Of a DNA stretch of 64,000 nucleotides, positions 27,501-35,016 are shown piece after piece. Made by a program: the position numbers and the translations under genes. The stretch is from Phyllobacterium sp. T1293. Lineage in GTDB: Bacteria > Pseudomonadota > Alphaproteobacteria > Rhizobiales > Rhizobiaceae. Within the stretch, counting starts at the first letter, position 1, and each line of letters opens with the position of its first letter. The stretch is taken from NCBI RefSeq assembly GCF_020731415.2, contig NZ_CP088273.1:3596001-3660000 (forward strand). Direction: 5' to 3'. The notes under the pieces were generated by a model. The model saw nothing but the letters and a program-made list of their open reading frames with translations, had not been told where the DNA came from and searched no databases.

Positions 27501-27517
27501 AATGGTCGGCCAAGTTT

Positions 27518-27677
27518 CACCCCCCTCTGCCCTGTCGGGCATCTCCCCCACAAGGGGGGAGATCACACTGACATGAACGCTTTCCCACAACCGGAACAAT
27601 TTCAGATTGTACAAAGACGGTGTTGTAGGCTGATCTCCCCCTTGTGGGGGAGATGTCCGACAGGACAGAGGGGGTGA
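27518..27677. repeat. Second palindromic intergenic element
   Basis: The left arm (27518-27566: CCCCTCTGCCCTGTCGGGCA followed by TCTCCCCCACAAGGGG) is an imperfect inverted complement of the right arm (27631-27677), with about 64 bp between. Each arm holds an inner CCCCC...GGGGG hairpin. It resembles the rhizobial intergenic mosaic elements (RIME type) in size and character. A degenerate CCTCGGG-type sequence follows at about 27721-27756. Confidence 0.75.
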
Positions 27678-27792
27678 ACAACCCCGCTGAAGAACTTAGC
27701 TCCCTGCAACACATCTATCCTGTCATTCTTGGGGCAAGCCAGAGGATGACAGGGGGAGGTATTTCGCTCCTGTGAGCACCACGAACCACGCT

Positions 27793-28653
27793 CTACACCC
27801 CAACCAACGCTCGAATCTGCTCCGGCGTCACACCCTCTAAACGCAAAGACCTCAGCGATGTATCCCTGCGGCTTTTGGAGAGTTTTTGGCCATCACGATC
27901 AAGGATCAGATCGTGGTGGTGATAGACAGGTGGCTCCAGCCCGAGAATATGCTGCAACAGGCGGTGGATGCTGGTGGCGTGGTAAAGATCCTTGCCGCGC
28001 ACCACGTTCGTAATGCCCTGCAGGGCGTCGTCGATAGTCACGGAAAGGTGGTAACTCGTCGGCATGTCCTTGCGGGCGATGATAACGTCGCCCCAATCCT
28101 GCGGGTGCGCTTCGATATTGGAATCAACAATGGTCTCGTGCCAGAACAGTGGTTCCCCCACATGTTCAAGCGCGCGGTCCATATGCAGGCGCCATGAAAA
28201 GGGATGCCCGTCATTCATGCGCTGCTGGCGTTCGCGCATGGAAAGCGCGCGGTCAGCGGCAGGATAAAGCGCCGCACCATCAGGATCATGCGGCCAGACG
28301 ATGCCTTTTTCCGTTGCGCTTTGCATCTCGTGTTTGATGTCGCTGCGGCTCAAAAATGCCGGATAAACCAGTTCCATACGAATTAGTCGGTCAAGCGATT
28401 GCCGATAGACTTCGAAATGCTCTGACTGGCGGCGCACCGGTGTTTCCCAGTCGAAGCCGAGCCAGTGCAGGTCATCCTGCATCGCGGCTTCGAGTTCGGG
28501 TGTGCAGCGTTCGCGGTCGATATCTTCCATGCGCAGGAGAAGCTGTCCACCGGCTGCCCGCGCCATCTGCTGGTTCAGCAGGGCGGAATAGGCATGGCCA
28601 AGATGCAGATGGCCATTGGGACTGGGAGCAAAGCGAAATACCGGGACAGTCAT
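27793..28653 (-). CDS. gluQ: Glutamyl-Q tRNA(Asp) synthetase
   Basis: This 286-residue truncated GluRS paralogue activates glutamate and transfers it to queuosine at the wobble position of tRNA-Asp. The class I HIGH motif is HLGH within FAPSPNGHLHLGH (residues 8-20), and the KMSKS motif is KLSKSRRD near the C-terminus. The anticodon-binding domain of full GluRS is absent, as expected. The ATG at 28653 (MTVPVFRFAPS) is chosen; the longer frame to 28833 overlaps the divergent glycosylase gene. Confidence 0.93.
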   Translation of the reverse strand: MTVPVFRFAPSPNGHLHLGHAYSALLNQQMARAAGGQLLLRMEDIDRERCTPELEAAMQDDLHWLGFDWETPVRRQSEHFEVYRQSLDRLIRMELVYPAFLSRSDIKHEMQSATEKGIVWPHDPDGAALYPAADRALSMRERQQRMNDGHPFSWRLHMDRALEHVGEPLFWHETIVDSNIEAHPQDWGDVIIARKDMPTSYHLSVTIDDALQGITNVVRGKDLYHATSIHRLLQHILGLEPPVYHHHDLILDRDGQKLSKSRRDTSLRSLRLEGVTPEQIRALVGV

Positions 28654-28727
28654 GAACTCGGATTGTTGCGTGAAGACCTCATCGATTGATACGGTGTTTG
28701 TCTTGAGTTGAAAAGTGAGCGGTTGCG

Positions 28728-29372
28728 ATGCGTAAGATAGATACTCTTGACGATGTTGCCGAAGGCCTTGCTGCCTTGCTCGTGGCGCACCCGGAGCTTG
28801 CCGCCATTGCCGAGCGTGCGGGGCCCTTGCCATTGCGCCGCCGGGAACCGGGCTTTGAAAGTCTTGCCTCGGTGATCGTCTCGCAGCAGGTCTCGAAGGC
28901 CAGTGCCGATTCGATCTGGAAGCGGCTTGTCCAATATGTCGATCCGCTGACGCCGGAAAACTATATCAGAGCTGGCGAGGAGGCTTGGCGTCTGGCCGGA
29001 TTGTCACGTGCCAAACAGGCAACGCTTGCGCGGATCAGCGAGGCGATCATTGCCGGGGAGCTTGATCTGTTCGACCTGTGCAACAGGCCCATCGAAGAAG
29101 CGATGACCGTCATGACCAATGTGAAGGGGATCGGGCCGTGGACGGCGGAAGTCTATCTGCTGTTTTCAGCCGGTCATGCGGATGTTTTCCCCTCGGGAGA
29201 CGTCGCCCTGCAGCACGCCTACGCCCATGCCTATGCCGAATCAGTCAAGCCCGATGCCAAGGCTTTACGACTTTTGGCGGAGCGTTGGACGCCCTGGAGG
29301 GGTGTCGCAGCCCGACTTTTCTGGGCTTATTACGCCGCAACCCGTGGCCGGGATGGCACACCGGTCGGATGA
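28728..29372 (+). CDS. alkA: AlkA-like DNA-3-methyladenine glycosylase II
   Basis: This 214-residue HhH-GPD superfamily glycosylase excises alkylated bases. The helix-hairpin-helix is NVKGIGPWTAEVYLLF (about 131-146) and the catalytic aspartate is in FPSGDVALQ (Asp158). SVIVSQQVSKASADSIWKR marks the first helical domain. There is no Fe-S cluster and no Ada-like domain. It diverges from gluQ (about 74 bp between starts) and precedes the HNH gene by about 110 bp. Confidence 0.92.
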   Translation: MRKIDTLDDVAEGLAALLVAHPELAAIAERAGPLPLRRREPGFESLASVIVSQQVSKASADSIWKRLVQYVDPLTPENYIRAGEEAWRLAGLSRAKQATLARISEAIIAGELDLFDLCNRPIEEAMTVMTNVKGIGPWTAEVYLLFSAGHADVFPSGDVALQHAYAHAYAESVKPDAKALRLLAERWTPWRGVAARLFWAYYAATRGRDGTPVG

Positions 29373-29481
29373 AGTTGAAATAACGGGGTTTTTTGCGTGC
29401 TGCGATGCAATGTCGCTTCACATTCCTGTCACCTCAAGCTTACAATAATGGGGCCTGATGGTTGGACTAGGAGGTGATTCC

Positions 29482-30039
29482 TTGACAATAGCCGTCTCGC
29501 CGGACGGGTTACCGGCCCTGGTACTCAATGCGGACTATCGTCCGCTCAGCTACTATCCCTTGTCGCTGTGGTCCTGGCAGGACGCGATCAAGGCGGTCTT
29601 TCTTGACCGTGTGAATATCGTTGCTGAATACGAGCATGAGGTTTCCTCGCCCTCGTTCGCAATGCGGGTACCGAGCGTCGTTTCCCTCAAAACCTACATA
29701 AAGCCGTCGCGCACGCCTGCCTTTACGCGATTCAATGTTTTCCTGCGCGACCGGTTTGAATGCCAGTATTGCGGGTCAGAGGAAGATCTGACCTTCGATC
29801 ATGTCACGCCGCGTTGCGCCGGTGGTGCCACTGTCTGGGAAAATGTCGTCGCAGCCTGTTCCCCTTGCAATCTGCGCAAGGGCGGGTTGATGCCTGACCG
29901 GGCCAAGATGTGGCCACGGCAAAAGCCCTATGCGCCGACGGTGCATGATCTGCACAATAATGGCCGGCTGTTCCCGCCGAACCATTTGCACGAAAGCTGG
30001 ATGGATTATCTCTACTGGGATGTCGAACTGGAGCCGTAA
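29482..30039 (+). CDS. HNH endonuclease domain protein
   Basis: This 185-residue HNH nuclease is widespread in alphaproteobacteria. A zinc site is formed by CQYC (94-97) and CSPC (126-129), with the catalytic DH pair in LTFDHVTPRCAGG between them. The N-terminal LVLNADYRPLSYYPLSLWSWQ is the family hallmark. I start at a TTG at 29482 because AGGAGGTGA, a complete Shine-Dalgarno, sits at 29469-29477; an ATG at 29458 is the alternative. Its biological role is unknown; it is chromosomal and not part of an obvious restriction system. Confidence 0.88.
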   Translation: MTIAVSPDGLPALVLNADYRPLSYYPLSLWSWQDAIKAVFLDRVNIVAEYEHEVSSPSFAMRVPSVVSLKTYIKPSRTPAFTRFNVFLRDRFECQYCGSEEDLTFDHVTPRCAGGATVWENVVAACSPCNLRKGGLMPDRAKMWPRQKPYAPTVHDLHNNGRLFPPNHLHESWMDYLYWDVELEP

Positions 30040-30043
30040 GAGC

Positions 30044-30176
30044 CTGTTCGCAAATTCTACCCTGCCGGTCATCTTGCGCAGTTTTCTCCGCTTCCGGTGC
30101 TCACGTACCTATGTACGCTGTGCTCCGGTTCTCGAAAACCACGCCATATGTCCCGGCAGGGCGAATTATCAAACAG
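30044..30176. repeat. Long imperfect palindrome after the HNH gene
   Basis: The left arm 30044-30108 and right arm 30113-30176 are imperfect complements around CGTAC-CTAT-GTACG. Well-matched blocks include CCCTGCCGG at the outside and CTCCGGTTCTCG near the centre. It starts 4 bp after the HNH stop. Size and architecture recall the roughly 100-bp Bru-RS palindromes of Brucella; identity to them is not verified. Confidence 0.75.
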
Positions 30177-30203
30177 TCTCTTGGGGGCTACCCACGTCTT
30201 TGC

Positions 30204-30229
30204 AAAGGCGGCCTCAGGCCGCCTTTTTT
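30204..30229 (+). terminator. Terminator embedded in the dsbB 3' end
   Basis: AAAGGCGGCC (30204-30213) pairs with GGCCGCCTTT (30217-30226) and is followed by a T-run to 30229. The 3-nt loop (30214-30216) is the dsbB stop codon on the opposite strand. It would terminate the plus-strand HNH transcript. Confidence 0.8.
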
Positions 30230-30720
30230 GCGCCGCGAAAAGCGATGACGGCGAGGATCAGGCTGGCAATCGCGTTCCATCCGGCAAAGGACAGGCCAAG
30301 TACCCGCAGGGCAGCCGTGTCACATGCGGGCGGATGGATCGCATTCATGTCATTGAGCAGATTGCCCGCATTGGTGGTGATCGACATGCTGACCGCCGTA
30401 CAATCGGTTGGTCCCGCCCAGAATTTCCACTCGACGCCCGAATGGAACACGGCGAGGCCAAGGCCGATCAGCATCAAAATGCCGCCAAGCGCCAGAAGCG
30501 TGCGGGTGAGGGCAGCGGGCCAGTGGAATGCCGATGCGAGAACGGCAAGCGCCATCAACGGGATACCGGCATAATAGGGAAAGCGCTGCTCAAGGCAGAG
30601 TTTGCAGGGCAGGTAGCCGCCAATATATTGGAAGCCCAGCGCCGAGCCGACAGTGACAATCATGGCCAGGAGCAGGAAAACCGCCGTTTTCAGGTGCGGT
30701 GAAGTGCGGGTCGTCGTCAT
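30214..30720 (-). CDS. dsbB: DsbB-like disulfide bond formation protein
   Basis: This 168-residue inner membrane protein has four helices. The first periplasmic loop has the quinone-coupled CxxC pair in GGYLPCKLCLEQRFPYY, and the second loop holds the other two cysteines (PTDC and PPACD). DsbB reoxidises DsbA with ubiquinone. The ATG at 30720 (MTTTRTSPHLK) is preferred over the open extension to 30777, which would overlap the yqaA stop. It lies 28 bp downstream of yqaA. The family is clear; the electron partner is inferred. Confidence 0.88.
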   Translation of the reverse strand: MTTTRTSPHLKTAVFLLLAMIVTVGSALGFQYIGGYLPCKLCLEQRFPYYAGIPLMALAVLASAFHWPAALTRTLLALGGILMLIGLGLAVFHSGVEWKFWAGPTDCTAVSMSITTNAGNLLNDMNAIHPPACDTAALRVLGLSFAGWNAIASLILAVIAFRGAKKAA

Positions 30721-30748
30721 GATGGTTCCCGTGTTCAGGTTGGGTCGT

Positions 30749-31339
30749 TCAGGAGGCGTAATAGTGCAGTATGGCATAAAGGAGGATCAGCACACCGGCG
30801 GCAGCAGCGGCGATCAGGCCCAGACGCTTTTCGATAAAATGGCGGATCGGTTCGCCGTAACGGCGCAGGAGCCAGGCGAGGAAGAAGAACCGCGCACCGC
30901 GCGTTACCACGGCAGAAACGATGAAAAGCCAGATATTGATGTTTGCGGCGCCGGAGAGGATCGTCACGATCTTCATGGGCGGCAGGTGGGCAAGGCCCGA
31001 GGTGATCAGCAATAGCAGGATCGCATCAGCGCTGGTTGAACCGCGCATCTGCTCGAAAGCATCCAGCTTGCCGTAGAATTCGAGAACCGGCTTTGCCAGC
31101 GCCTCATAGGCATAGTGGCCGAGAAACCATCCGGCGATACCGCCGAGCACCGAGAAAATTGTCGCAACAAGCGCATAGCGATAGGCGCGTTCAGGCCGGG
31201 CCAGCGCCATTGGCAGATAGAGCACATCGGCGGGAACGACAAAGACGGAACTTTCGACAAAGGCAATGAAAGCAAGCCAGACTTCGGCTGATTTGCGCGC
31301 GGCAAGTGACATTGTCCAATCGTAAAGTCTGCGCAGCAT
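30749..31339 (-). CDS. YqaA family (DedA-like) membrane protein
   Basis: This 196-residue protein of the YqaA group within the SNARE-associated/DedA (VTT) superfamily has 4-5 hydrophobic segments. FVESSVFVVPADVLYLPMALARPERAYRYA carries the conserved proline/acidic re-entrant region, and GGIAGWFLGHYAYE and ITSGLAHLPPMKIVTILSGAA are further hallmarks. Family members are undecaprenyl phosphate or phospholipid flippases, but the YqaA branch is not characterised. It is the promoter-proximal gene of a yqaA-dsbB pair. Confidence 0.85.
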   Translation of the reverse strand: MLRRLYDWTMSLAARKSAEVWLAFIAFVESSVFVVPADVLYLPMALARPERAYRYALVATIFSVLGGIAGWFLGHYAYEALAKPVLEFYGKLDAFEQMRGSTSADAILLLLITSGLAHLPPMKIVTILSGAANINIWLFIVSAVVTRGARFFFLAWLLRRYGEPIRHFIEKRLGLIAAAAAGVLILLYAILHYYAS

Positions 31340-31634
31340 AGGGTGTTTCCTGTTGGTCTTTGTTCAGTAAGGCTCGCGATCCTTAACCCATGCCGGGGCA
31401 AAACGGAATCGCTTGCGTAGAATTTGTCAGTTATCGGTGGATCACAGGCGGGATAATTGGACCTTTCCGGTTGCAAAGCCGCTCTACCGGCCCTCTTTCG
31501 CCTTCGCAACACACAGTGATGTTATCCGGAATGTTAATCCCGGCAGAAAACGTCTGAATGGTGTTGACCGAAGTGGGGTCTGCCTGTATTTGGCTTTTAC
31601 GGCTGTGGTTTGCCCATGGCTGGCGCACATTGCG
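31340..31634. other. Intergenic gap before tRNA-Leu
   Basis: About 295 bp with no convincing gene. It must contain the yqaA promoter (minus strand) and the tRNA promoter (plus strand). No repeat family found elsewhere in the window is present. Confidence 0.4.
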
Positions 31635-31719
31635 GCCCCCTTGGCGGAATTGGTAGACGCGCCTGACTCAAAATCAGGTTCCGAGAGGAGTGCTGGTTCG
31701 ATTCCGGCAGGGGGCACCA
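31635..31719 (+). tRNA. tRNA-Leu (anticodon CAA)
   Basis: The acceptor stem GCCCCCT pairs with AGGGGGC, and CCA is encoded (31717-31719, ending the tRNA). The anticodon stem CCTGA/TCAGG encloses the loop CTCAAAA, giving anticodon CAA (reads UUG). There is a long class II variable arm typical of tRNA-Leu, and GGTTCGATTCC forms the T loop. The length of 85 nt is normal. Confidence 0.95.
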
Positions 31720-31783
31720 TCACAAAAATCAATGCTACAAAAATCACACATATGACGCTGTCTGGCTGGTCATATGGGTGTGT

Positions 31784-32100
31784 CTACAGGGCAAAATACT
31801 TTGCTAAGCCAGCAACTGCCAGGACCGCTCTGACAAACCCAAGAAGCTGGAGTGTTGTAGGGAGGCCATCTACCTTTCCCTTCAACTCCTTTTCGTCTGC
31901 TGAGGACGATGCGAGCGAGAAATACCTTGATATCTGTGAGATTTGACTCGAGTTTGGATATACCAGTTTCCATGCCATCAAATGTGCCACCTCCATCGCC
32001 TGACTTTAATGGGCCATCCGGAGAGCGGACAAATTGAATTTGTTTGCCATTGCCGTCTGCCAAATAAATACAAAGTGAAGCGTCACAGAATTGTTGTGCC
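31784..32100 (-). pseudogene. Frameshifted remnant of a small coiled-coil/TM protein
   Basis: Two minus-strand frames together resemble one protein. The N-terminal piece reads RSPDGPLKSGDGGGTFDGME followed by SKLESNLTDIKVFLA. The C-terminal piece in another frame reads KGKVDGLPTTLQLLGFVRAV, then LAVAGLAKYFAL and stop at 31784. The frame break lies at about 31890-31925. Rhizobial and phage-associated proteins with a GGGTFDGME start, a coiled coil and a C-terminal membrane helix look like this when intact. It lies 65 bp from the tRNA-Leu 3' end, a typical integration hotspot. Confidence 0.55.
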
Positions 32101-32197
32101 GATAGGAATATGGTTCTCTCTGCGGGCCGCAAACTGAGATTGTATTCCAGATTTGCGTGCAATTTTTGATTGCTTTTCAGCCAAGGGAGAAAACCAG

Positions 32198-32887
32198 ATG
32201 TCACAGACTCCGACGATTATTCTCGTGCATGGATTTTGGGGTGGGGCGGCTCACTGGAGCAAAGTTATCGTTGAATTGAAACGGCTCGGCCATACGTCGC
32301 TCAAAGCGGTTGAACTGCCTTTGACGTCGCTTGCGGATGATGCCGAGCGTACGCGCAAAATGATTGCACAGGAGAGCGGTCCTGTTCTGCTGGTGGGCCA
32401 TTCCTATGGCGGTGCAGTCATTACCGAGGCGGGTAATCACCCGAATGTGGCTGGTCTGGTTTATATTGCAGCCTTTGCACCGGATGCTGGCGAAAGCCCC
32501 GGCGGTATCACGCAAAAGAACCCACCGGCTGGTGCTGCCAATCTTGCGCCAGACAGCGATGGCTATCTCTGGGTGAAACAGGACAAGTTCCACGAAAGTT
32601 TCTGTCAGGATCTGACTGCCGATGAAGGGCTTGTAATGGGTGTGACGCAGAAGGCGCCGCTTGCCAGCACTTTTGGTAATGAGATCAGCAATCCGGCGTG
32701 GAAGTCCAAAAACAGCTGGTATCAGATTTCCAGTGACGACCACATGATCCATCCGGCCAATCAGGAATTCATGTCTGGCCGCCTCGGCGCCAAGAAGATC
32801 ATCACGCTGAAAGCCAGCCATGCTTCGCTGGCGTCCAAGCCCGTTGAAGTTGCAGCATTCATCGATGAGGCTGCAAAATATCAGTGA
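32198..32887 (+). CDS. Alpha/beta hydrolase
   Basis: This 229-residue single-domain alpha/beta hydrolase has the oxyanion-side motif LVHGFWGGAAHW (9-20), the nucleophile elbow GHSYGG (Ser69), an acidic residue in SSDDHMIHP, and the catalytic His near the C-terminus in KASHASL. It belongs to the group often annotated as esterase or salicylate-esterase-like; the substrate is unknown. AGGGAG precedes the ATG at 32198. It appears to be a monocistronic unit ended by the hairpin at 32908. Confidence 0.88.
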   Translation: MSQTPTIILVHGFWGGAAHWSKVIVELKRLGHTSLKAVELPLTSLADDAERTRKMIAQESGPVLLVGHSYGGAVITEAGNHPNVAGLVYIAAFAPDAGESPGGITQKNPPAGAANLAPDSDGYLWVKQDKFHESFCQDLTADEGLVMGVTQKAPLASTFGNEISNPAWKSKNSWYQISSDDHMIHPANQEFMSGRLGAKKIITLKASHASLASKPVEVAAFIDEAAKYQ

Positions 32888-32907
32888 TAGGTTCCTGACG
32901 TTTTCAG

Positions 32908-32940
32908 GCCCTCGCATTCTTAAGGGTGCGGGGGCATTTT
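32908..32940 (+). terminator. Terminator after the hydrolase gene
   Basis: GCCCTCGCA (32908-32916) pairs with TGCGGGGGC (32927-32935) with one G-U pair, and is followed by ATTTT. Confidence 0.7.
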
Positions 32941-33081
32941 ACGTTCTATGCATGCCGTCTTTGACCCCTTATAATTGGAGGGGTGATAAACCACATATGC
33001 TTTGACGTTTCGATCTGGCAGCCTTGCCATGGTATCTTCATTCCAGATCGTGTGCAGACGTGATCAGGACGGGGTAATGCA

Positions 33082-34335
33082 ATGCAATCTTTGTTGGAAG
33101 TGAACAAGAGTTCGCCTCGCGCGAGCGACGGTGTCTGGCCTATGCAAAGGAGCGCGCTGCTTGACTGGCTGATGATCGAAACGCGTGAGCAACGGTTCAT
33201 CGACAATATTCTCGTGGAGATGTGCGAAAAGCTTGAAGCTGCGGGGATACCTGTTGCCCGCGCATCGCTGCATTTTCGCATTCAGCATCCGCAATGGCGC
33301 GGTGCGCGGCTTCTGTGGCGCAAAGGTCTTACGGAGACGGAAATCCGCACATTCGAATATGGTTCCGAACAGACCGCCGAATATCTCAACAGCCCCATCA
33401 ACGATATTGTTAGCGGGGCAAATGAGGTTCGCCAGCGGCTTGAAGTGATTGACGCCAATGCGCCCAAATACCAGCTTTATGACCAGTTGCGCGCGGAAGG
33501 ATTGACAGATTATGTCGCCTGGCCGCTCGATCACACTCTGGGCAAGCGGCATGTGGTAACTTTTTCCACCGACCGGCGCGGCGGCTTTGACGACGGGCAT
33601 ATCGCTGCCTTGTCTGACCTGATGCCAGCCCTTGCGCTGGTCAGCGAGATCAGGCTGAAGAACCGTTTTGCCCGCACGCTTCTCGAAACCTATGTCGGCC
33701 CGCATGCCAGCGAGCAGATTCTCGCCGGTGCCACGACCCGTGGCAGCGGCGTCACTGTCGGTGCGGCAATCCTGATCTGCGATCTGCGCGATTTCACGGG
33801 TATCTCGGATGCATGGCCGCGGGATAATGTCATTGAGCTGCTGAACGATTATTTCGATGCGATGTCGGAACCAATCGAGAAATATGGCGGCGAAATTCTC
33901 AAATTCATGGGTGATGGTCTTCTTGCCATTTTCCCGTTGAGCAATCCGACCGCCTGCTCCGATCTGCTGCATGCTATCAGCGAAGCGCAGCTTGCGATGA
34001 CGGCGCTCAACGCAGAACATGAGCGCGAAGGGCGCAAACCGCTTGGCTATGGCATTGGCGTTCACGTCGGGGATGTCATGTATGGCAATATAGGCTCGCG
34101 CAAGCGTCTCGACTTCACGGTTATCGGTCCGGCTGTGAATATTGCCTCACGTCTGGAAACGCTGACCAAACAGGTTCATCGTCCTGTTCTGCTGTCAAAG
34201 GCCTTTGTCGATCTTGCCGGGGTTGAGTGTGAACTGGAAAATTTGGGGTCTCATTTGCTCCGGGGCCTTGATGAACCCATTGATGTCTTTGCGTTCTCTG
34301 GCGATTGTCTTAACGTGGGTCAGATTCCGGCCTGA
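33082..34335 (+). CDS. Class III adenylate/guanylate cyclase
   Basis: The 417-residue soluble protein has a C-terminal class III nucleotide cyclase catalytic domain (about 225-400). Metal and substrate motifs include LICDLRDFTGIS, YGGEILKFMGDGLLAIFP and GVHVGDVMYGNIGSRKRLDFTVIGPAVN. The N-terminal 200 residues have no obvious membrane helix and look GAF-like or of an uncharacterised sensor type (HFRIQHPQWRGARLLWRKGL). It probably makes cAMP in response to an unknown signal. The BrnA-like gene follows after 32 bp, so co-transcription is possible. Confidence 0.9.
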   Translation: MQSLLEVNKSSPRASDGVWPMQRSALLDWLMIETREQRFIDNILVEMCEKLEAAGIPVARASLHFRIQHPQWRGARLLWRKGLTETEIRTFEYGSEQTAEYLNSPINDIVSGANEVRQRLEVIDANAPKYQLYDQLRAEGLTDYVAWPLDHTLGKRHVVTFSTDRRGGFDDGHIAALSDLMPALALVSEIRLKNRFARTLLETYVGPHASEQILAGATTRGSGVTVGAAILICDLRDFTGISDAWPRDNVIELLNDYFDAMSEPIEKYGGEILKFMGDGLLAIFPLSNPTACSDLLHAISEAQLAMTALNAEHEREGRKPLGYGIGVHVGDVMYGNIGSRKRLDFTVIGPAVNIASRLETLTKQVHRPVLLSKAFVDLAGVECELENLGSHLLRGLDEPIDVFAFSGDCLNVGQIPA

Positions 34336-34367
34336 CGCACTGGCTTGAAGTAACGAGGAGCATATGC

Positions 34368-34604
34368 ATGGCACATTCACCGCGCCGACCTGTTAATCCG
34401 ATGGATGCCGCCGAAGCGCTGTTCAAGCCGGTTGCCAAAAAGCTTGTTGTGCCGGTGCGTGAAGCGCCTGTTGTGCCCCATGCGAAAGAACTTGTCTCAC
34501 TCCGGATTGATCGCGCGGTTCTGGAGCATTTTCAAGAGGGTGGTCCCGGCTGGCAAGACCGTATCAATGACGTCTTGCGGCAGGCCGTTTTGGGGAAAGC
34601 CTAA
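34368..34604 (+). CDS. BrnA-like antitoxin, orphan
   Basis: This 78-residue protein ends in the BrnA/DUF4415 ribbon-helix-helix-like segment KELVSLRIDRAVLEHFQEGG followed by PGWQDRINDVLRQA. BrnA normally neutralises the RNase toxin BrnT, encoded immediately upstream of it; no brnT-like frame is present upstream or downstream. It could be a domesticated transcriptional repressor. It lies 32 bp after the cyclase gene and 43 bp before the next small gene on the same strand. Confidence 0.8.
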   Translation: MAHSPRRPVNPMDAAEALFKPVAKKLVVPVREAPVVPHAKELVSLRIDRAVLEHFQEGGPGWQDRINDVLRQAVLGKA

Positions 34605-34647
34605 GCCCAGGCGTGACACGTTTGCCTGATATGCCGGAGTATGACGG

Positions 34648-34998
34648 ATGAATGATTTTCACATCGGCCAGAAGGTCGTTTGCATTGATGATAAGTTCAA
34701 GAATGTCAGCATCGATCAGTTGATCCGCAAGGGTCAGATTTATACTGTTCGCTGGGTTGGCATGTATAAACACTATGTCGATGGCGAGTTTGTTGGCATC
34801 AAGGTGGAGGAAATCCATCGCGGCAATGATGATGGCCCTGAAGGCTATGGCGCTGCCGATATGCCCTACCGGGCAACGCGGTTCCGCCCGCTTGTCAAAG
34901 ACAAGATTGGTTCCTTGCGCAAGCTGCTGGCGCCCAAACCCGATGCCCCTGTTGAGCCTGAGAAAACGGGTCCGGTGAAAAAGAAAGAGAAGGTGTGA
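34648..34998 (+). CDS. Conserved hypothetical protein
   Basis: This 116-residue soluble protein has a compact N-terminal part (IGQKVVCIDDKFKN...GQIYTVRWVG) that may form a small SH3-like barrel, and a Lys/Pro-rich C-terminal tail. I do not recognise a named family. ATG at 34648 follows GGAGTATGACGG. It is the last gene of a plus-strand run with the cyclase and BrnA-like genes and converges on the FemAB-like gene with 18 bp between. Confidence 0.7.
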   Translation: MNDFHIGQKVVCIDDKFKNVSIDQLIRKGQIYTVRWVGMYKHYVDGEFVGIKVEEIHRGNDDGPEGYGAADMPYRATRFRPLVKDKIGSLRKLLAPKPDAPVEPEKTGPVKKKEKV

Positions 34999-35016
34999 GC
35001 CCTCTACGGGTTCACA

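Noticed and set aside
31413-31946. 177-codon plus-strand frame spanning the tRNA-Leu
   Set aside because: It reads through the tRNA gene and antisense to the gene remnant, so it is not a real coding region.
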